Made by a program: the position numbers and the translations under genes. Below are positions 47,551 to 57,107 of a stretch of 64,000 nucleotides of DNA, one piece after another; within the stretch, counting starts at the first letter, position 1, and every line of letters starts with the position of its first letter. The notes beneath the pieces were generated by a model that was not told the origin of the DNA, did not search any database, and saw nothing but the letters and a program-made list of their open reading frames with translations. The stretch comes from Rhodeus uyekii (lineage: Eukaryota; Chordata; Actinopteri; Cypriniformes; Acheilognathidae). The DNA lies in assembly GCA_037043235.1 (NCBI GenBank), contig JAWRVZ010000056.1, positions 124,001-188,000 on the forward strand, in the 5' to 3' direction.

Positions 47551-47654
47551 TCCAAATAAGAATATATACATACATATAAACTTATTACCTTCTAACTTAA
47601 TCATTGGCAAGTGAAAATAATTTATTAGTGGCTAATATTAACAATTGACAATTT

Positions 47655-47930
47655 ACATTGATAGACATTAAGCCACCTGTTCATACAAGACAAGACGACA
47701 TGAAAGCACAGAGCAACAGAAGACAAACGCAAAATAAGACCAAATAAGATACGAACATCAAAACTGAATAAGATACGGACATCAATTGCTGGGATACGAG
47801 CATCACACAAGACACCTCACAAACAGGAGAGCATGTGACTAGAGCACACTCAGTCTCATGTAACATCTCATGCTCACAGAAAAACACGACAATACAGCAG
47901 TGTCAAGGCTCTGTCACAAAACCAGTAGAC
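47655..47930 (-). mobile_element. Dispersed repeat, related to the one near 61.9 kb
   Basis: In reverse complement its beginning (ggttttgtgacagagccttg, near 47925) matches the plus-strand start of the repeat at 61910, with continuing similarity (acactgctgtattgt). It is therefore a second copy of an interspersed repeat. No coding is seen. Confidence 0.5.
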
Positions 47931-49030
47931 TAAACCAAAGTCATAGAACCCTGACTGATGTTTAATCACACGTACACGTGATTTCCTCGCATTGTAGAGG
48001 ATAGATGTAAATCAAGTTTCTTTTTTCTTCATTTTGCTGGAAAACTAGAAAAAATTCTGATTAATAAAATTATTTTTAATGCAATGTATCAGCCATGCCA
48101 CTTACATTTATGCATTTGACCGACACTTCTGTCATCCAAAATATACTGTTTAGTACATGTATGGGTTTTGAAAGTTATGTAACACCTAGCCAATTGATTT
48201 TTTTCATAGCCTTTGCTATTTTGTGTGCACTTTGCATCTTACATCATCTGTGGTAAGTCTGTAGATGCCATGTCAGAGCTACTAGACCATTTGTACTTTT
48301 TATAATATCACATAGCTACCTTTTCACCTGTTCACTGTTACTCCAAATTGAACAGTGACTTTGATATCCCTCTTCAAACAAACTTCTTTAAGCATTTATA
48401 TCCAGAATCTTAACCTTTTCTGAAATCTTTTTAGATTTCACATATTTTGTAATGGATTTGACCAAGTTATAATATTTACAAATATTTGCAGGGACATAAC
48501 AGCATTAGCTCAAATGTCAGTGGCGACAAAAGACGGCTGCTTCATCTTTAACCTCTCCTTTGAGGTGCTCAGACATTTATCCTGTACTCATCCTCCTGTT
48601 TTCCATAGCGTTTTTTCTTGTAATCCCATAGAGCTTTGCTTGGCTGAAAGGGTGATGTGAACTTCATGCTTGAGGTAATCACCTCACTGGGTGTGTTTTC
48701 TTTTTCTTCACTTTGAGACAGAGAAAAGCCAAAGATAGAGAGAGCTAGAAAGGGAGAGCACTATTGATCTTCATAAAGCTTTGCTTTCCCAGCTGTGAAT
48801 GCCAGCTCTCAGCTCAAAGATAAGATGCTTGCTTCACTTTACATACTTAGAGATACTTTAATGGCAAGAACTTTCAAGCAAAACACCAAACAAACACACC
48901 CACCCATACATATCACCAAAAGCAAAGTTTGTGTGGATGTACAAAGACCTAGAAGTGTTTTCCATACATACAATTTACAATGTAAACATTCGCTGATGGT
49001 TTATGTATCGATGTGATATTTAATTATTTT
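47931..49030. other. No recognisable gene
   Basis: Non-coding DNA without nameable repeats. Confidence 0.5.
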
Positions 49031-49034
49031 GGAT

Positions 49035-49487
49035 GAACAGCAGTACTGAGGTTGTGGGTTCTTTATTAATAATAAAAATGAAACAACACAAACAAAAATA
49101 ACTTGACTGCAAAATACATGGAGCTACATTTAACAATGATCAGGCACAAAACTGCAAACACATGGAGAATAAGCAAACACATAGAGACAGCAAATCAGGT
49201 AACAGGATGGGCGGTGTTAGACAATAGATAGGAGAGCAGGTGGCTCAAGGAAACACATGACAAGACATGTGCTTACACAAAAAAGAGCAAAAACACAAGC
49301 ACATGGCCAGAGAACACTATCACAAGAAAACAAATACACACACAATTTGTATCATACAAAACAAAACATGAACACGCAGCCAATGAGAACACTCATAAGC
49401 CTCATGCTTGCACAAAACGTGACAACATGAAATCACACGGCCAATGAAAACACAACTTGTGTGCAACACAACACAATATAAAACATG

Positions 49488-49490
<3 letters not shown>
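49035..49490 (-). mobile_element. Unclassified dispersed repeat
   Basis: An A/C-rich block which, read on the minus strand, ends with a polyadenylation-type signal (aataaagaacccacaacc) and has a composition like the repeats at 47.7 and 61.9 kb. It is bounded by a (TA)n tract at 49492-49524. No coding. Confidence 0.3.

Positions 49491-49491
<1 letters not shown>

Positions 49492-49524
<33 letters not shown>
49492..49524. repeat. (TA)n microsatellite
   Basis: Uninterrupted AT/TA run of about 33 bp. Confidence 0.9.
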
Positions 49525-49525
<1 letters not shown>

Positions 49526-50640
49526 GTTTTTTTGATCAGATGAGGGTTTAATAGTCATTAACTAAGACATATTTGGTTTGATAATGGCCTTCAAAATATT
49601 TTTCATAATTATGACTTTTAACATTAAAAGCATCGTGGTTCATTGGCAGCGAGCCTCGTTTGGTTCTTACTGGTGAGTAGATTATTGTATCTATAATGGA
49701 TTTGAAATGCATCTGCTTGACAGATTTAGTAGAGGTTATGATGACACAAAGCATTTTCAATAACAATTTCTGCGAACACTCTTGGTGTATTAGTCATTTA
49801 TATAACATTAACAGAAACGGTTATATAAAACCATTGATGTGGCACAATCACAAGTACTGATAGATGACATTTTAAGCCAATGTGCATTATAACACTAAAC
49901 AGACTTGGACTAGAGTGGAGTTTCTGGCTTAAAGCTCCCATATATATACTGCTTAAACAAATAAAGGGATGTTACGACCACAAGGGGACACCCATAATAG
50001 GAAAAAGGAACATGTCTCAATACCAGAGAGATGTAAAATAATAAGATTATTGTTAAAAGGGATTAATCTTCAGGGGCAGACAAGGCCAAAATAACAAACA
50101 GAAATGATCTACATGAAAAGCCTCTACCTTTCCTGAACCCAAAAATAAAGAAAACAAAACACAATTTAACTTCCATATCTCCCTCAACAAAACAAGGTGA
50201 AAATATCTCAAACAAAATGGCGTCAAACTCGCTACTTCTCTTAACGTACACAAATATATACTGGTGGAATTAACAAAGAATCATTTACAAATAGCGAACA
50301 ATGCCACAATCAGAATCGTAGTCAAACAGGCATGGGTCAAATAAACAAGTAAAAAACTCAATCACAAATAAACTCACTAACAATCTCACAATCAATCACA
50401 AAATAAACTCAAAATCAACACTAACAATCTTTCTGATACAAAACTCAAGGCAAGACAAAGGCGATACGAACAATTAGCAACAGCGATGGGTAACCGATCA
50501 AACACAACAGCACAGTAGTAGCCTCTTCTGAGTGTTTGGGGTGGTCCTTTTATCTAACAATCAATGAAAACCAAAATAATCAATTCACTGAGGGCTGAAT
50601 TAAAAATAATACTGGTAATAAATTCGAAGAAAAAAAAACT
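49525..50640. other. No recognisable gene; possible dispersed repeat in second half
   Basis: No supported coding. The part from about 50060 to 50640 is rich in short repeated words (aatcacaaataaactca and variants) and may belong to an unclassified element read on the minus strand. Confidence 0.4.
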
Positions 50641-50644
50641 CACA

Positions 50645-51280
50645 TGAAGTTCATCACAGCAACTTTTACTGTAAGACATGGCCCACTGTCTTTATGGACT
50701 CATGACAATGTCTGGGTATGCACTCCTGATAATATGGCAGATCTGGGGGATTTCTTCTCAGACCTGGATCAGGAACAGTCTGTGGACAGTCTGTGGTGCT
50801 ACTTGGTGGCTGCAGATGCTCCGATACATAATGTCCCAGAGCTTCTCTTTAGGTCTGGGGAAATGCGAGGGCCAGTCAATGGCATCAGTGCCATCTAAAA
50901 ACTGCCTGCACACTCCAGCCGCATGAGGCTTGGCATTATCATGCACCAGGAGGTACCCAGGGCCACTGGACCAGCAAAAGGTCTGACAATGGCTCTGGCG
51001 ATTTCATGCTGGTACCTAACAGCAGTAAAGAAAACATTGTCTAGCAGGTGGAGGTCTGCTCGACCCTGCATGGGTATTCCTCCTCAGACCATTACTAACC
51101 AATTGCCAAACCGGTCATGCTGGATGATGTTGCACACAGCACAACGTTCATCACAGCATGTTCAGACTCTTTCATGTCTGGCATATGTGTTCAGAGTGAA
51201 CCTACTCTCATCCGTGAAGAGAACAGGGCCCAATGGCGGATTTGCATTACATGCAGAGGAACAAGGACCCTGACAAAAAA
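50645..51280 (-). pseudogene. Fossil Tc1/mariner-type transposase
   Basis: On the minus strand the three acidic positions of a DDE transposase can be followed. VLFTDESRFTLNTYARHE (first Asp, near 51215-51260) is followed by NWLVMV-stop-GGIP, a decayed form of the usual 'VWGGI', near 51085. Then HDNAKPHAAGVCRQFLDG holds the second Asp (near 50940), and PRPKEKLWDIMYRS (near 50840) holds the Glu in place of the usual 'NPIEHLWD'. EEIPQ follows. Two TGA stops, each easily derived from TGG, and a frameshift just before the second Asp inactivate it. The N-terminal DNA-binding half and both inverted repeats were not found. It is a different family from the element at 18.97 kb. Confidence 0.7.
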
Positions 51281-51640
51281 ACAACAAAAAAACAAAGATA
51301 AATCAGTCAGGAAGAATAAGGAAAGAACAATTGTCTATGGCCACCACCTACAAAATCATTCTCTTTTTTACTTGCTCCTTATAAATACGATTTTGAATAC
51401 ATGCCCCATTTTAAAGCATCATACTTATTAAAAGTCAGGTTAATTCATTAATCAGTGTGTACACTAAGCTCAGTCTGGATTGTAACTAGACGATTAGCAT
51501 AGAGTTTGGTGAAATACTTTGATTGAGAAGTGTGCAATATTTTTGTAAAATGCTACTTGATTTAAAATATTGTTACATAATGAAAATAAAGTTAGGTGTT
51601 AAGTTTCCATTTACATTTTTTGTACACTGTATATATACCG
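51281..51640. other. No recognisable gene
   Basis: AT-rich spacer leading into the (TA)n-(GA)n tract. Confidence 0.5.

Positions 51641-51683
<43 letters not shown>
51641..51683. repeat. Compound (TA)12(GA)n microsatellite at the 3' side of the Tx1-group LINE
   Basis: TA repeats at 51641-51664 change directly into GA repeats at 51665-51683. In LINE orientation this is a (CT)n run immediately after the element 3' end. Confidence 0.95.
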
Positions 51684-51762
51684 TTGAGTTTATAAAATCT
51701 TTAATCAATGGAGTTTAAAAAACACCAGTAAAACAAAACAAAAAACAATTATTCAAAAAGAA

Positions 51763-54700
51763 TCACCAAATAAATGATAAAAGGTCCTCTTCATAAAACA
51801 CAAACAACCCACTGTTTACACACCACTTACGCATAAAATCAACCATGTTTCCAGTACTGTTAAAAAACACACACTCAACTCTGATTCTGGATTCAACCAA
51901 CGCCGTAAACATTCTGATCACATCAACCATTCGTCCTTCAAGAGCCAGTCTACAGGTCTTCCAAATGGCTAGTTTTGCTTGCCCAAGTATAAAATTAGCC
52001 ACAGTGCATCTTTCTTTGTTTGCTTTGGAATATTTACATCCAAAGATAAAAATAACTTGGTTAAAATCAAAACCCAGTCCTGTCACAGTTCTCTCCAGCA
52101 GCGCGAAAAGTGGGACCAACCTCGGACATTCAATAAAAACATGAAAAACAGTTTCGTTACTGTTACAGAAAAGACACACTGGTAAAACATTTAGGTTGAA
52201 TCTGGAAACAAACACGTTAGTGGCGAGCACACAGTGCAGTATTCTCCACTGGAGATCCCCTGAGCGCTTGGGAAGAGGGCTTTTATAAAACAGCCTCCAG
52301 GAAGGGAGAATATGGTCTGCAACTGCGAGCTTTTCTCTCCATTTCGTATCATGTCTTACATGAAGATCGTTAAAATAAGCAGTTTTTACACAGACTTGAT
52401 ATAGCTCTTTCTTCCCCGCTGTTTGAAAAATTAGCTCTTCTAATCTCTCCAATTGTAATAATTTTCCAACTTGGTTGGTTTCAGAGGAAACTTTAGGTGA
52501 CACACTTAATTCAGGGAAGGAGACCTGTAAAGGCCCTCCCTCCAAAGAATGGTTTAAAAACTGTAAAAGAGGAAGAGGAAAGGCAGACTTCAGTCCTAAA
52601 AGCAAATGCTCCACCACTCTCACAGACCTTACTTCGACCTGTCTAGCAATCTCTTCTGCTGATCTCCACTCTTTTGAGTCCAAGTCAATCAAGTGTCTGA
52701 CTTTAGTAAAACCTTTCCTCATGCATTGCAGAGCAATGTTGTTAAACACACAAACATTCCCTAAAAAAGGATTAAAAAACAATGGTTCATCTATCCCATA
52801 ATGATCATTTTCTGACCTGGACACTTTAAACACATTCCAAGATTTTAAAACTGATGCATAAAAATTAAGACCAGACGTAACCCTTCCATTAAAAGGTGCC
52901 ATTAAGAACAGTTGCTTGTCAAGCTCAATGCCACACAGCGATCGCAATAACGTGAGTCCAAATGACACCCAGGGGACAAACTCTGTAGAAAAAAGCAGTT
53001 TTTGGGCAGATTTTAGTCTCAGAGCTCTGACTTTGGCTGTTAGTTCAATTAGTCCTTGTCCTCCTTCATTAACTGGCAAGTATAAAATTCCAGGAGGAAG
53101 CCAGTGGAAACCATCCCAGAAAAAGTCAACAAAAACCTTTTGTAGTTTTTGTAGCAAGTCTCCCGGAGGATCAATAACAGTCAGACGATGCCACAGCATA
53201 GATGCTGCTAGATTGTTCACCACAAGGACTCTCCCTCTATAGGACACTCGGGGAAGGATCCATCTCCATTTCTGTAGGCGTCCAGCCACCTTTTCATAGA
53301 GGCCTTCCCAGTTCTTCAGCATGTATTGTTCTGTTCCCAGAAAGACCCCCAACACTTTAAACCCCTCTGAACTCCAGGGGCAGCGCTGAGGAAGCCTGGG
53401 AACGCTTTCTTCCTCCCACTGGCCTAGAAGCAATGATGAGCTTTTTCCCCAGTTAATTCGAGCTGAGGAAGCTTTTTGATAAGCCTCAAGAGCCGCTTCC
53501 AAGCTGAAAACATCTTCGTTGGATCGGATCACAACAGTGACATCGTCAGCGTAAGCGCTGAGTTTTACAGTCACCGTCTCTGAAGAAGAAACATCCACCG
53601 TTGAAATCCCACGCAGTTGACGCCTTAAAACAGTCAGTAATGGTTCGATGGCAATGGCGTATAAAATGCCTGACATACTGCATCCTTGCCGTATGCCTCT
53701 GCTCACTAAAAAAGGTCTTGACAATGAACCATTGATTTTTAAAATACTGTATATATCAGCATATAATAATTTAACGTAGGAAATAAATAAAGGACCAAAT
53801 CCAAAAGCTTCAAAACATTTAAAAAGAAAGTCATGATCTACACGATCAAAAGCCTTTTCCTGGTCCAAAGATAAAAACCCTACATTAAGATTTTTGCCTC
53901 TGGCAAATGAAATCAAATCACGAACCAGAAACAAATTGTCAAATATTGTACGGTTCGGAATACAATATGACTGGTCTGCGTGAATTATTGTTGATATATA
54001 CAGTTTTAGTCTATTAGTTAAGGCTTTGGAGAAGATCTTGTAATCCACTCCAAGCAGAGACACTGGTCGCCAGTTCCTTATGTCAGCAAGATCCCCCTTC
54101 TTGGGCAGCAAGGTGATCACTGCTCTCCGCAGACTCAATGGTAGGCGTCCACTATCAAAGCACTCTAAAAACACTGAGAACAAGTCTTCACCAATGACTG
54201 GCCAAAACTGTTTATAAAACTCTGCAGTTAAACCATCCAAACCCGGGACTTTTCCTGAAGACATGTCTTTGATAGCAGCAGTCAGTTCCTCCATCAGCAA
54301 AGGCTGATCGAGTCTGGAGTGCTCTCTCTCCGTCAGATGAGGCAGATCCTGAAGAAGTGTTTCTGCTGTTTCTCCATCACATGCTTCTGCTGTGTAAAGA
54401 CTTTCATAAAAACTCAGTGCATGTGTGATTATCTCATGTTCATCCGTTGTTTCACCTCCTCCTGGAAGTTTCAGACGTCTTAAAATTTTCCTATTGTCAA
54501 CTTTCTTTTCAAGGTTGAAAAAGAATGATGTTGGAGCATCCATGCAATTAAAAGACGTGAACCTCGAACGAACCAGAGTCTCTTTAGCTCTCTCTTCCAG
54601 GAGATTATGGAGAAGAATTTTCCTTGTCTCCAAAACTTCACCAGTACTTCCATCAGACTCTTCAATGTCAAACTGCAAAATGTCTTGCTCAAGTTGTTTC

Positions 54701-55710
54701 ATTTTATTCTCAAGATTGTTCTTGTTGTGTGCAGAATACTCCTGACAGAAGAGTTTGACCTGGACTTTACCAATGTCCCACCACTGACTCAGGGACTTGT
54801 ACTGGGGTTTTCTCTCTCTCCATGCCTCCCAAAAGAGTGTGAAAGAGTGTAAAAAGTGATGATCTTGTAACAGCTTATTATTAAAACGCCAATATGGGCA
54901 TGTGAATGTGCTCTGTGCAGAAGTGACATTGACAGATATATAATGATGGTCTGATAAAGAAGTGGGGGTAATGCGACTATTTGAAAACTTTTCACTGGCA
55001 GTTCTTTGCACATAAATTCTATCAAGCCTTGCTGCAGAGATCATGTTAAAGTTTACTTTCATCCATGTATACTGCTTTACATCAGGAAAAGCTTCTCTCC
55101 ACACGTCTACAAGATCATGGTATATGATTAATTTTCTAAGAACATCTGCTGATGAACTATGAGGTTCCCCATGATTTCGGTCTAGTGTGTGATCTAAGGT
55201 GCAGTTAAAATCCCCAGCCAGTACAACAGTCCTGCCCTGTGGAACACTGCTTAACGCTGTGTTGAGTTTATCAAAGAACAAGCCACGTTCTGTCCCGATA
55301 TTAGGGGCATATATATTAAAAAATGAAAAATCAATATCATGCAAATTAACATCCACTCTTTGCATTCTGCCGGGTAAAATATCAAAAACAACCACATTCT
55401 GATCCTTAAATTCAGATCCAAAAAGAATAGCGACTCCTGCACTATTACTAGAGCCATGGCTTAAAACGGCCTGTCCGCACCATTCACTCTGCCACTGGAC
55501 CTCATTATCCACATCTGTGTGAGTCTCTTGCAAACAAATCACACTACAGTGTTTCAAATTTATATAGTCAAAAAGGGAAACCCTTTTCACAGCATCACGA
55601 CACCCATTGATATTTAAAGAACCAAAACATAAAGGTGCCATGATGCTAAAGGAAAAAAGAAAAGAAAAAACAAAAAGAAAATTGAATTCTGATAAAACTA
55701 GACCACTCAT
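51763..55710 (-). CDS. ORF2: endonuclease-reverse transcriptase of Tx1-group LINE
   Basis: 1315 codons, uninterrupted. The APE-type endonuclease starts at about residue 24: Asn35 in LNINGC, Glu62 in CLQETH, Tyr134 in NIYAPN, Asp167 and Asn169 in LAGDFN, Asp230 in ARLDRIYV, and Asp254-His255 in SLSDHH. All expected catalytic residues are present. The reverse transcriptase follows, with LPKKGDLADIRNWRPVSLL, motif A LSLDQEKAFDRVDH, GIRQGCSMSG, and catalytic YADD at 720-723. Near the C-terminus C1179-x2-C1182-x7-H1190-x4-C1195 forms the zinc-binding motif seen in L1-type ORF2 proteins. The protein would nick target DNA and copy its own RNA from the nick in the nucleus. The first ATG overlaps the ORF1 stop (ATGA, 55707-55710). 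A second in-frame ATG at 55641 (residue 24) sits exactly at the endonuclease start and could be the real one. Confidence 0.9.
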   Translation of the reverse strand: MSGLVLSEFNFLFVFSFLFSFSIMAPLCFGSLNINGCRDAVKRVSLFDYINLKHCSVICLQETHTDVDNEVQWQSEWCGQAVLSHGSSNSAGVAILFGSEFKDQNVVVFDILPGRMQRVDVNLHDIDFSFFNIYAPNIGTERGLFFDKLNTALSSVPQGRTVVLAGDFNCTLDHTLDRNHGEPHSSSADVLRKLIIYHDLVDVWREAFPDVKQYTWMKVNFNMISAARLDRIYVQRTASEKFSNSRITPTSLSDHHYISVNVTSAQSTFTCPYWRFNNKLLQDHHFLHSFTLFWEAWRERKPQYKSLSQWWDIGKVQVKLFCQEYSAHNKNNLENKMKQLEQDILQFDIEESDGSTGEVLETRKILLHNLLEERAKETLVRSRFTSFNCMDAPTSFFFNLEKKVDNRKILRRLKLPGGGETTDEHEIITHALSFYESLYTAEACDGETAETLLQDLPHLTEREHSRLDQPLLMEELTAAIKDMSSGKVPGLDGLTAEFYKQFWPVIGEDLFSVFLECFDSGRLPLSLRRAVITLLPKKGDLADIRNWRPVSLLGVDYKIFSKALTNRLKLYISTIIHADQSYCIPNRTIFDNLFLVRDLISFARGKNLNVGFLSLDQEKAFDRVDHDFLFKCFEAFGFGPLFISYVKLLYADIYSILKINGSLSRPFLVSRGIRQGCSMSGILYAIAIEPLLTVLRRQLRGISTVDVSSSETVTVKLSAYADDVTVVIRSNEDVFSLEAALEAYQKASSARINWGKSSSLLLGQWEEESVPRLPQRCPWSSEGFKVLGVFLGTEQYMLKNWEGLYEKVAGRLQKWRWILPRVSYRGRVLVVNNLAASMLWHRLTVIDPPGDLLQKLQKVFVDFFWDGFHWLPPGILYLPVNEGGQGLIELTAKVRALRLKSAQKLLFSTEFVPWVSFGLTLLRSLCGIELDKQLFLMAPFNGRVTSGLNFYASVLKSWNVFKVSRSENDHYGIDEPLFFNPFLGNVCVFNNIALQCMRKGFTKVRHLIDLDSKEWRSAEEIARQVEVRSVRVVEHLLLGLKSAFPLPLLQFLNHSLEGGPLQVSFPELSVSPKVSSETNQVGKLLQLERLEELIFQTAGKKELYQVCVKTAYFNDLHVRHDTKWREKLAVADHILPSWRLFYKSPLPKRSGDLQWRILHCVLATNVFVSRFNLNVLPVCLFCNSNETVFHVFIECPRLVPLFALLERTVTGLGFDFNQVIFIFGCKYSKANKERCTVANFILGQAKLAIWKTCRLALEGRMVDVIRMFTALVESRIRVECVFFNSTGNMVDFMRKWCVNSGLFVFYEEDLLSFIW

Positions 55711-56906
55711 TTCTTACGTGATTGCAAGGAGACTCTAACATTGCTCAGGATCTTTTTAAGACGGTAGCGTTTCTGTTTATCCAGTTCATCATAAGAGGTT
55801 TTCTTCATAGCAGTTGTGCCAGATGCCAAAAACAAACTTAAATCAGGAAAAAAGGTCTCAATCTTGGGCTTACGAAGTCCTTTGGTACAATCTAAAAAAT
55901 CATTGATTTGTTTGAGTGAATAGAGTTTCGGCTTATTGCCAGCACCACTATTCTCATCTAAAATGCTCTCAACATCATCATCATCATCATCAGACTCATC
56001 AGTTTGTAAGCATACACTCAACTCCTGACTATCCACATCTTCCACACTTTGACTGTTCATTTCCTCAGTATCTAGTGTTGTGTTGGCAGACTGAGCCTGC
56101 TCTACCTGACTCTGAGGATCATGATCAGTGTCTTCCTGGGCTTCAGTCCTGTTCTCAGAGACATTTACAGGAGCTTCTCTTGTGTTGTCAGACTCTACAC
56201 TCTCCTCATGCGAGGGGCTCACTGTGGGTCTTTCAACACCTGACGACTCCGATAAAGCAGTCGCATTTAGATCACTGTTTGTCTGGCTTGTTACCTCTAC
56301 AGCGGCAGCTGCAGTAGCAACATTAGCACCGTTTTTGTTCAGGCAGTTCTGCCGAACATGCCCAAACTCCCCACACACAAAACATTTCATTGTCTCTGAA
56401 CTGATGAAAATCGTGTAGTCCTTACCGTCAATACTCAGCTTGACGGACAAATTCAGAGCCTCATTTTGTGAATTGAGAATCATTATAACTTGTCGTCTGA
56501 ACGACATCACATGCCTGAGTTCGGCGTTCTTACAGCCGAGAGGAATCATCTTTACAGGGCTCATTAGCTTCCCGTACCTCTTAAGAATCTCCTCTAGCTT
56601 ATCATTCTTAACAAACGGCGGCACATTTGAAAGAACAACTTTTTTGGTTGGGCTTGACAAAGGCATAACATTTATAAACGTGTCTTTGATCGTTAACCCA
56701 CTCTCAATCAAGTCATCCACCATCTGAATCTCACTCAGAAACAGCACTATAGCTTTGTTCATGCGTGACGCCGATCTTATATTGGCTCCACCGATCACTG
56801 AACTCACAGCTAACAAACAATCCTCCACCGACACTGAAGCGTCAGGCATGCATTTACAACCATGCCTGACAGTCATGCCGAGGAAACCCCCTGCGTTTGC
56901 CTCCAT
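55707..56906 (-). CDS. ORF1: RNA-binding gag-like protein of Tx1-group LINE
   Basis: 399 codons from the first ATG (56906); the frame is open further upstream but has no earlier ATG. An RRM-like segment (about residues 90-170) includes VVLSNVPPFVKNDKLEEIL and YGKLMSPVKMIPLGC. It is followed by a retroviral-type zinc knuckle C175-x2-C178-x4-H183-x4-C188 (CFVCGEFGHVRQNC). The second half is Ser/Thr/Glu-rich and low in complexity, with an acidic run of consecutive Asp residues near 300-312, then a basic C-terminus ending SRKK. In this group ORF1 is thought to coat the element RNA and form the ribonucleoprotein used for insertion. Its TGA stop overlaps the ORF2 ATG by the four bases ATGA, suggesting coupled translation from one bicistronic RNA. 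No frameshift or stop is present. Confidence 0.85.
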   Translation of the reverse strand: MEANAGGFLGMTVRHGCKCMPDASVSVEDCLLAVSSVIGGANIRSASRMNKAIVLFLSEIQMVDDLIESGLTIKDTFINVMPLSSPTKKVVLSNVPPFVKNDKLEEILKRYGKLMSPVKMIPLGCKNAELRHVMSFRRQVIMILNSQNEALNLSVKLSIDGKDYTIFISSETMKCFVCGEFGHVRQNCLNKNGANVATAAAAVEVTSQTNSDLNATALSESSGVERPTVSPSHEESVESDNTREAPVNVSENRTEAQEDTDHDPQSQVEQAQSANTTLDTEEMNSQSVEDVDSQELSVCLQTDESDDDDDDVESILDENSGAGNKPKLYSLKQINDFLDCTKGLRKPKIETFFPDLSLFLASGTTAMKKTSYDELDKQKRYRLKKILSNVRVSLQSRKK

Positions 56907-57085
56907 TGCTCGGAGCACGCCGACCAAAGTCAGCTAAGACACTTTAAAAACTTCACTTATAAACCACAGTTTTTTGCAACTCAAAAAAAAGAGGGGAAAA
57001 TAAGAAAGTAGAAACTCACTTAGGAGCGCTCTCACTCACAGCAGTCAACTCGCCACGCTCTCACCATCCACACATGCGCAGACAC
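56907..57085 (-). other. 5' UTR / internal promoter region of the Tx1-group LINE
   Basis: The first bases in element orientation, gtgtctgcgcatgtgtgg, follow directly on the (CT)n tract. The leader contains a pyrimidine-rich stretch (tttcttattttcccctcttt) before the ORF1 start. As in other full-length LINEs it should carry the internal promoter, though no specific motif is identifiable. Confidence 0.5.
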
Positions 57086-57107
57086 AGAGAGAGAGAGAGA
57101 GAGAGAG
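57086..57107. repeat. (AG)11 microsatellite at the 5' side of the Tx1-group LINE
   Basis: 22 bp of uninterrupted AG on the plus strand, the counterpart of the GA tract at 51665-51683. The two would form one array if the LINE were removed. Confidence 0.95.

Larger units (their letters stand above)
51684..57085 (-). mobile_element. Full-length Tx1-group (L1 superfamily) LINE inserted in a TC/GA microsatellite; Kibi-like
   Basis: A complete two-ORF non-LTR retrotransposon of about 5.4 kb: 5' UTR (57085 down to 56907), ORF1, ORF2 and a short 3' UTR (51762 down to 51684). ORF1 has an RRM-like fold and a zinc knuckle; ORF2 has an APE endonuclease, a reverse transcriptase and a C-terminal CCHC motif. 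This layout and the 149-kDa-class ORF2 size fit the Tx1 group. The 3' end lacks poly(A) and runs straight into (CT)n; the 5' end also abuts (CT)n. Several Tx1-group families are known for precise insertion into repeats or RNA genes, and Kibi is the one I recall for TC repeats. Clade assignment is solid by motif; the Kibi name is inference. Both frames are intact, so the copy is young and possibly active. Confidence 0.85.

Noticed and set aside
52475..54852. Several plus-strand frames of 80-110 codons
   Set aside because: All are antisense shadows of ORF2 of the Tx1-group LINE.
56907..56927. Upstream extension of ORF1 to a TTG codon
   Set aside because: The first ATG is at 56906; a TTG start is unlikely in a vertebrate transcript.
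55916..56937. Plus-strand frames of 60-133 codons
   Set aside because: Antisense to ORF1; the His-rich one mirrors the Asp run.
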